Part shown: positions 58,378 through 64,000 of the stretch, piece by piece
How the letters are laid out: every line of letters begins with the position of its first letter
Numbering within the stretch: the stretch's first letter is position 1
Source of the DNA: Ectobius pallidus
Taxonomy: Eukaryota > Arthropoda > Insecta > Blattodea > Ectobiidae
Assembly (NCBI GenBank): GCA_964059195.1
Contig: CAXKWD010000005.1
Span: 40,749,825 to 40,813,824, forward strand
Direction of reading: 5' to 3'
DNA length: 64,000 nt
Position numbers and translations under genes: made by a program
The notes under the pieces: generated by a model
Told to the model about the DNA's origin: nothing
Database searches by the model: none
Seen by the model: only the letters and a program-made list of their open reading frames with translations

Positions 58378-59881
58378 CCATGTGTTGAGAACAAAATAAA
58401 TAAAATGCAACCCATAGTGTGTTAGTGGACTACTGGAGCCGTGCGCACAACTCCGGTAAGTGCCCTGGAGACGCTGCTTGGCTAACCTCCTTTGGATCTG
58501 GTTATTCAGGGACTTCTTGAATGCAACGGGACTTTAATGAATTATCCAGTAAGAGGGGCACAATGTGCCCAATTATGTGGCCTACGTTCACGTGACCGAA
58601 AGGGCCCAACCCATTCATATTCTTTCATTCAAAGCTATATAAGTTTTAACATGACAGTATATTTTTCACATAGATTAGATCCGTAACAGCTTCAAGTGTT
58701 TTGAAATGTAATCAAATCTTTTAAGACCTTCGAGGCATTTAATATGACGATTATAGTTGGAAATAATATTTTAAGGTTAGGAATGTATGCCGATATTCTT
58801 TTAAGATTTAGACTTTCAGTTCTGAAAATGTGTAAAAATAAGATTTCTTGAAATATATTCCTCAGAAATTGAGCGTAACTTGACATTTCCTTTACTCCAG
58901 TAAGCGTCCGCTGTTTGAAGAGAATACAACAGTTGCTACTAAGACCTACCTAAGAATATCTCACATGTGAAAGCTACGAGATTCTACTCAGTTATTTTCT
59001 CCTTGTATAATATTTATGAGGTAATACTTCATAGGAATTGTCATAATTTCGTGGCATATAAATTTGTACATGTCAAACAAGCAAAACGGCATAACGGCAT
59101 AAAGCTAGCTACTTTACCGGCAATTCATTTTCTTCGAGAATGTACTTTATAGGTTCTTCCATCAGGTAATAAGGGATGGATTATTCATTCTAATTCGGGG
59201 TTCATTTTTATTTCATTTGTCTATTATTATACAGTGGTAGATGCAATAAGTGATATAGATCTAGCAGAGAAAATGATAAGGAATAAGTTGCACCATTGTT
59301 GGTCTTGTGTACCTTAGATCGTTTTCGTATAAATACAAAACATGATATCACTTGCTTGGAAACGAAAATACCGGATTGCATAGCCAAAATTCGTAGATGT
59401 AGGAACGATATGTTAAAAGAATAAAAAATAGTAGAATTAACTAAGAAATTTCAGTGTGAGAGATACGCGTTTTCGAGATTAACAGACAATAACATATTAG
59501 AATTTATAAGAAAATATTTAGCAGCATTTCACATAGGGAAGTTGACGCAAATTGAAGGGCTAACCAAGACGTTCTGCGAAATTTGGCTAAAAAATGAAGG
59601 GCTGCCATCAAGAGACAGCCTGTATGAGCTTTACGTCTGGTTCGGCGTGGAAAGAGGGATCGAAAAAGATAAGCTGGATGAAGATCTCTTAACGCTGGGT
59701 AAAGACTTGTATAACTTAAAAGAGGAAAGGCTCCACAAAGAAGCGGTAAGAAGAGAATATAGATTTATAAAATAGGCTGTATAGTTTGTAAGAAATTGTT
59801 GATTGTAGTTTTATAGAAGGGCCCCCCGAGAAATACACTGTAATCGAAGGGGACCCACTTTAGATATGAATTCTGAATAAA

Positions 59882-59949
<68 letters not shown>

Positions 59950-62474
59950 CACTTGCCTAGCAACGAGTATATGTAAATTTCCGAATCAGCGAGATATGCT
60001 ACTAAAAAGGAATGATGTGTATTCAACATTCATTTAGTTTTGATCTTGAGAGGTGAACGAGAATGAGAACAAGTTTACACAGTACTAGCCACGGAGTGGG
60101 CTGATGGTTGACAGTATTTAATGTGATTTCCATCGAACTAGTCTTTCAACTTAGAGTTTGTAATAATATTTCCTGCCCTCATGTACAAGACATGACCAGA
60201 CTCTATTTAATTGGAAGTTTTCGAACGCTGGCGTAGTGTAACTTAATTTTCAACATATTTAGTCTATTATATATTATCCCTATGTTAAGAAGGAGACTGA
60301 GCTTTTACTAGACATAATACCACAATAGAAAACTTGCGTTCCTTTTATTTACATCTTTCCTTATGAAACAGATAATCATAAATACGATAATAGATACTGA
60401 TGCAATATTCGTGAACCCTACTTAATATGCAAATAAATTCATTACGATTTCCAACAAGGGCAAGTAATGTACTTCGTGGGGTTTGGGGCCACTTCATTGA
60501 TGGGGCCTTGCGTCATGAATAGGTAAAGGTAGAGCATGCGATTTCAACTATAAAATTCACTGATTTTTACTCAACCTTTACAGATGCTGGTACGCATAGG
60601 AATTTCAACAGAAATGATGTTCACATCCTAAGGTTGCACTATCTTAAGAAGAGAATTGGACCTACGCATCGACCAAACACATAAGCTAAGTACCTCAATT
60701 GTTTTCAAATGCTTAATATAATCGAAGACACTCTCGCCTACTTAAATTTTTAAGTATAAGAAATTTATGGCGGAGATTTGGAGGTAGTATCGTGAAATAT
60801 AAATTGCAGAATTTATGCAACTAGGCCTTCACCAAAAATTTCAAGCAAGTATTAGAATTCATCGTTTCCACACACGACCCTGTATTCTTGTGCTGCGGGA
60901 CTTGCCAACCTTGAAGGGTTAAGATTGAAGTTAAGAACGAGGAGGCCATGTGTCTCTGATAATGGTTCCGGGTGCCATTGCGTTGGACATCTGGGTAGTT
61001 TCTTTCTGACTTGGGACGTGGGTGTTATTACAAAATGAACCTTTCAAGATACGTAACCACATTATAACATTTTGTTAAATGCACTGAGTACTTAGGAGTT
61101 TTCTTCCTGTGGAAGATGCATGTAGACGGCCTATGGCACGGGACAAACGTCTCTGTAAGCCTGTGTGTTTAGGAATGTGGCGAGCCAATAGAGTGAAGTT
61201 AATTCTTTCGCAAGCTGCGTCGCGTCGTTTGTTAGCAGTCCCTGGAGCGGGGTTAGGTCTTTCGCAAACTGCTCTGAATGATTGATTTCCCAGGAAAATA
61301 TTGATTATGTAAAATACGAAGTACAATATTATATGGTTAGGTAGGAGAAGAAAGGTTTCATTTTGTAATGATACTAACGTAACGGGTCAGGGGAAATTAC
61401 CCAGATGCCCATGCAATGGTGCCTAGAAGCCTTTATCAGTGATACGTGATAATTAATCCCTCCGAGATTTTGACGTAAACATTCTTCGACGCCTTCAGTT
61501 GACAAGTACCAAAGCACAAGGACTCAAGGTTGCGTGAATTTTATTTAACATGGAAGCGTCTGCTTCATTTTGTGATATTTTGTATTAAAATGTTGGTGCA
61601 GGATTCGAACTGAATCCTGGTCTCTATCAGGTCCCCAGGGTATTAGCAACTCTTAGCAGTGTTATGATATTTCCTAGATTAACAGTGTTAACTCACTATA
61701 AAATAATAATAGGTTCTCTTTAATTTTTCACGTCCTTATCAAAAGAAGACGGACATGACAATATTAGTGAACTGCAACGTTATGGCTCAAATGCTTTCGA
61801 CTACAGGCGGAAGAACCATGAAGTAGAATCATCAAGACTACTCCTGAAAATGTCTATTTGGGTAAGCATTGATTATAATTGTATTACGTAATGAAATATA
61901 TGTATGTCACTAATAACAATATGCAAAATAATTTTTAAACGTATCTTTCTATTTGGCCGACTTGCTATGCAGGATTGGCGGACTGCCAAAAATATTGTCA
62001 TCTATAAGAGAATAAAGTGGGCAATTCAATCATTTTCCCCCTTTAAAAGCCCAGAAATAGATGGGATTTACTCATTCCAAACTTGGTAAGAATTTTCAGA
62101 TCTTGCCTGGTGATGGGTTATGTACACCCGTCGTGGATGCAGGCAAGACTAGTTTTTATTCCTAAGCCCGGTAGGATCTAGTACCTTGACCTAAGGATTT
62201 TAGACCTATTAGTCTGACTTCCTTGCTTTTAACGACTTTGGAAAGGCTAATAGATAGATGTATCAGAGGACCTATCTTAATTTTAAGGCCTTTGAGTGCT
62301 GAACAACATGCCTATCAGGCTGGCAAATCCGTGAAGATGGCGCGTCATCAACTGATTTCAAGGGCTGAAGAAGTGCTTGACCAGGGAGAGATAGCCATGG
62401 CAGTGTTTTTGTACCTAGAGGGGCCTTTAATTTTACTTCATATGGATGTATCTATTGAGGGTGGATTGGACATG
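57783..62474 (+). repeat. Array unit 4 (expanded ATT tail)
   Basis: 4692 bp; the 24-bp excess over units 2 and 3 equals eight extra ATT copies in the retroelement tail. At two positions (cccactttag at 59846-59855, and cgtgaa at 60790-60796) it agrees with unit 1 against units 2 and 3. Private changes include gataatag near 60388 and gaaatgatg near 60611. Confidence 0.9.
59345..59956 (+). mobile_element. Retroelement insertion, unit 4 copy
   Basis: Insert 59356-59945, duplications 59345-59355 and 59946-59956, frame closed by the shared TAA. ATT tail 59883-59945 has 21 copies. Confidence 0.9.
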
Positions 62475-63069
62475 GAGTTAACTTGTGTGCAACTCGATGG
62501 ATTATGGCATCCCTGGATGGCCGCCGGGCAATAGTGTCTCTCAATCAGTGCAAGCTGATTGTCACTATGCCCAGAGGCTGCCCCCAGGGAGGGGTTCCTG
62601 CCCTCACTTATTTGGTGCCTGGTGGTAGATGATGTTCTAGCTCAATGAAAGTAGAGTATACGTAGATGATATGGTCAGGGGCAAATTAGCTGATACAGTT
62701 TCGGGCCTTATACAAGGTGCCGTTGAGACTGTTGAAAGATGGTGTGGTGAGGTAGGACTGTCGGCTAACCCAGATAAAACTAACCTCGTTGTGTTCACGA
62801 GGAAGCTTCGGCTTGATGGTTTACATGAACCTACCTTCTTCGGGAAGAAGATGCTTCTGTCTATGTCTGTCAAGTATCTGGGAGTGATTCTGGATTCTAG
62901 GCTGACTTGGAAAGAACACATTGTAAACAAGGTGGATAAGGCCTGCAATGTATTGTGGGCCTGTCGGAGGGCCTTTGGTGTGAGGTGGGGATTTAAACCA
63001 CGTGTGGTTTATTGGCTGTATGCCTACATCATTAAGCCTTTCATCACCTATGCTTCGGTTTTGTGGTAG
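61934..63069 (+). pseudogene. LINE reverse transcriptase, copy entering unit 5
   Basis: Matches the unit 3 copy closely, including the 31-bp deletion near 62068 and the 'gatgatgttctag' variant near 62630, without the private changes of the unit 4 copy. Frames 61904-62089, 62223-62534 and 62671-63069. Confidence 0.85.
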
Positions 63070-64000
63070 CCATGTGTTGAGAACAAAATAAATAAAATGC
63101 AACCCATAGTGTGTTAGTGGACTACTGGAGCCGTGCGCACAACTCCGGTAAGTGCCCTGGAGACGCTGCTTGGCTAACCTCCTTTGGATCTGGTTATTCA
63201 GGGACTTCTTGAATGCAACGGGACTTTAATGAATTATCCAGTAAGAGGGGCACAATGTGCCCAATTATGTGGCCTACGTTCACGTGACCGAAAGGGCCCA
63301 ACCCATTCATATTCTTTCATTCAAAGCTATATAAGTTTTAACATGACAGTATATTTTTCACATAGATTAGATCCGTAACAGCTTCAAGTGTTTTGAAATG
63401 TAATCAAATCTTTTAAGACCTTCGAGGCATTTAATATGACGATTATAGTTGGAAATAATATTTTAAGGTTAGGAATGTATGCCGATATTCTTTTAAGATT
63501 TAGACTTTCAGTTCTGAAAATGTGTAAAAATAAGATTTCTTGAAATATATTCCTCAGAAATTGAGCGTAACTTGACATTTCCTTTACTCCAGTAAGCGTC
63601 CGCTGTTTGAAGAGAATACAACAGTTGCTACTAAGACCTACCTAAGAATATCTCACATGTGAAAGCTACGAGATTCTACTCAGTTATTTTCTCCTTGTAT
63701 AATATTTATGAGGTAATACTTCATAGGAATTGTCATAATTTCGTGGCATATAAATTTGTACATGTCAAACAAGCAAAACGGCATAACGGCATAAAGCTAG
63801 CTACTTTACCGGCAATTCATTTTCTTCGAGAATGTACTTTATAGGTTCTTCCATCAGGTAATAAGGGATGGATTATTCATTCTAATTCGGGGTTCATTTT
63901 TATTTCATTTGTCTATTATTATACAGTGGTAGATGCAATAAGTGATATAGATCTAGCAGAGAAAATGATAAGGAATAAGTTGCACCATTGTTGGTCTTGT
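62475..64000 (+). repeat. Array unit 5, truncated by window edge
   Basis: First 1526 bp of a further unit, with the 981-bp deletion junction near 63200 and the following AT-rich block. It is cut off before the retroelement insertion site, so the array continues beyond the window. Confidence 0.95.

Larger units (their letters stand above)
36887..64000 (+). repeat. Tandem array of 4.7-5.9-kb units, runs off edge
   Basis: Phased on the string gagttaacttgtgtg (or its variant), units begin at 36887, 42785, 48447, 53115, 57783 and 62475. Spacings are 5898, 5662, 4668, 4668 and 4692 bp. Order within a unit is LINE reverse transcriptase C-terminal part, (RNase H part), LINE tail, AT-rich block, (retroelement insertion), anonymous 1.05-kb block, GC-richer block with a tRNA-like stretch, then the start of the next RT segment. 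Units from 48447 onward are nearly identical; unit 0 and unit 1 are more diverged. Length differences resolve into a handful of insertions, deletions and microsatellite changes. Confidence 0.95.

Noticed and set aside
1..64000. Possible host protein-coding genes or exons
   Set aside because: Every frame with a recognisable domain belongs to a mobile element; no other frame shows domain motifs or a consistent exon series.

Overview
The window reads as AT-rich intergenic DNA from an animal, most likely an insect. I found no host gene, no exon series and no bacterial-style operon. Almost everything I can identify is mobile DNA, mostly broken. The element types present (R1-, RTE- and Jockey/CR1-type non-LTR retrotransposons, a Tc1/mariner-type transposase, nonautonomous Helitrons, a hAT MITE, tRNA-derived SINEs and long-TIR elements) suit a repeat-rich insect genome. 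The style of the R1, RTE and mariner relics suggests a cockroach/termite-type genome, but that is inference from memory of the families.

Layout. 1-9,000: mostly unassigned AT-rich DNA with a tRNA-like SINE head (982-1050), a 179-bp hAT MITE with a perfect 8-bp target-site duplication (2436-2630), a minus-strand Jockey/CR1-type reverse transcriptase relic (6350-7700) and the C-terminal end of an RTE-type ORF (7891-8412). 9,050-22,000: two copies, in opposite orientation, of an element with AAGTGCCAGTATG inverted repeats that contains a CTGT-rich microsatellite, about 150-bp tandem subrepeats and a tRNA-like segment (9051-10460 and 21106-21985). Between them lie a tRNA-derived SINE (13931-14175) and Helitron pieces, one of them internally inverted. 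22,390-23,660: a second Jockey/CR1-type relic. 25,782-26,892: a frameshifted Tc1/mariner-type transposase with D,D41D spacing.

26,966-29,516: a 2.55-kb element with about 350-bp terminal inverted repeats flanked by TAA, holding a decayed XPG/FEN1-like nuclease gene with a Cys cluster; I read it as Academ-like. A Helitron with a textbook 3' end follows (to 30370), then a second long-TIR element of 2.28 kb with a 6-bp flanking repeat (30420-32712). 34,704-35,760: a Helitron 5' fragment, a SINE body and a possible further Helitron-like repeat.

36,887-64,000: a tandem array of one partial and five full units of 4.7-5.9 kb that runs off the right edge. Each unit carries a piece of an I/R1/Loa-group LINE (reverse transcriptase, with RNase H kept only in the two leftmost units) plus anonymous flanking DNA. 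The units differ by discrete events: an R1 insertion in unit 0, a 545-bp retroelement insertion with an 11-bp duplication in units 1-4 but absent from unit 0, a 981-bp deletion from unit 2 onward, a 31-bp deletion further right, and microsatellite expansion. Together these give a partial history of how the array grew.

Nothing here looks like a functioning system of cooperating genes. The most interesting items are the Academ-like element, the composite AAGTGCCAG element, the 6-bp-duplication long-TIR element and the history recorded in the tandem array. All family assignments are by eye from motifs; no database search was run.
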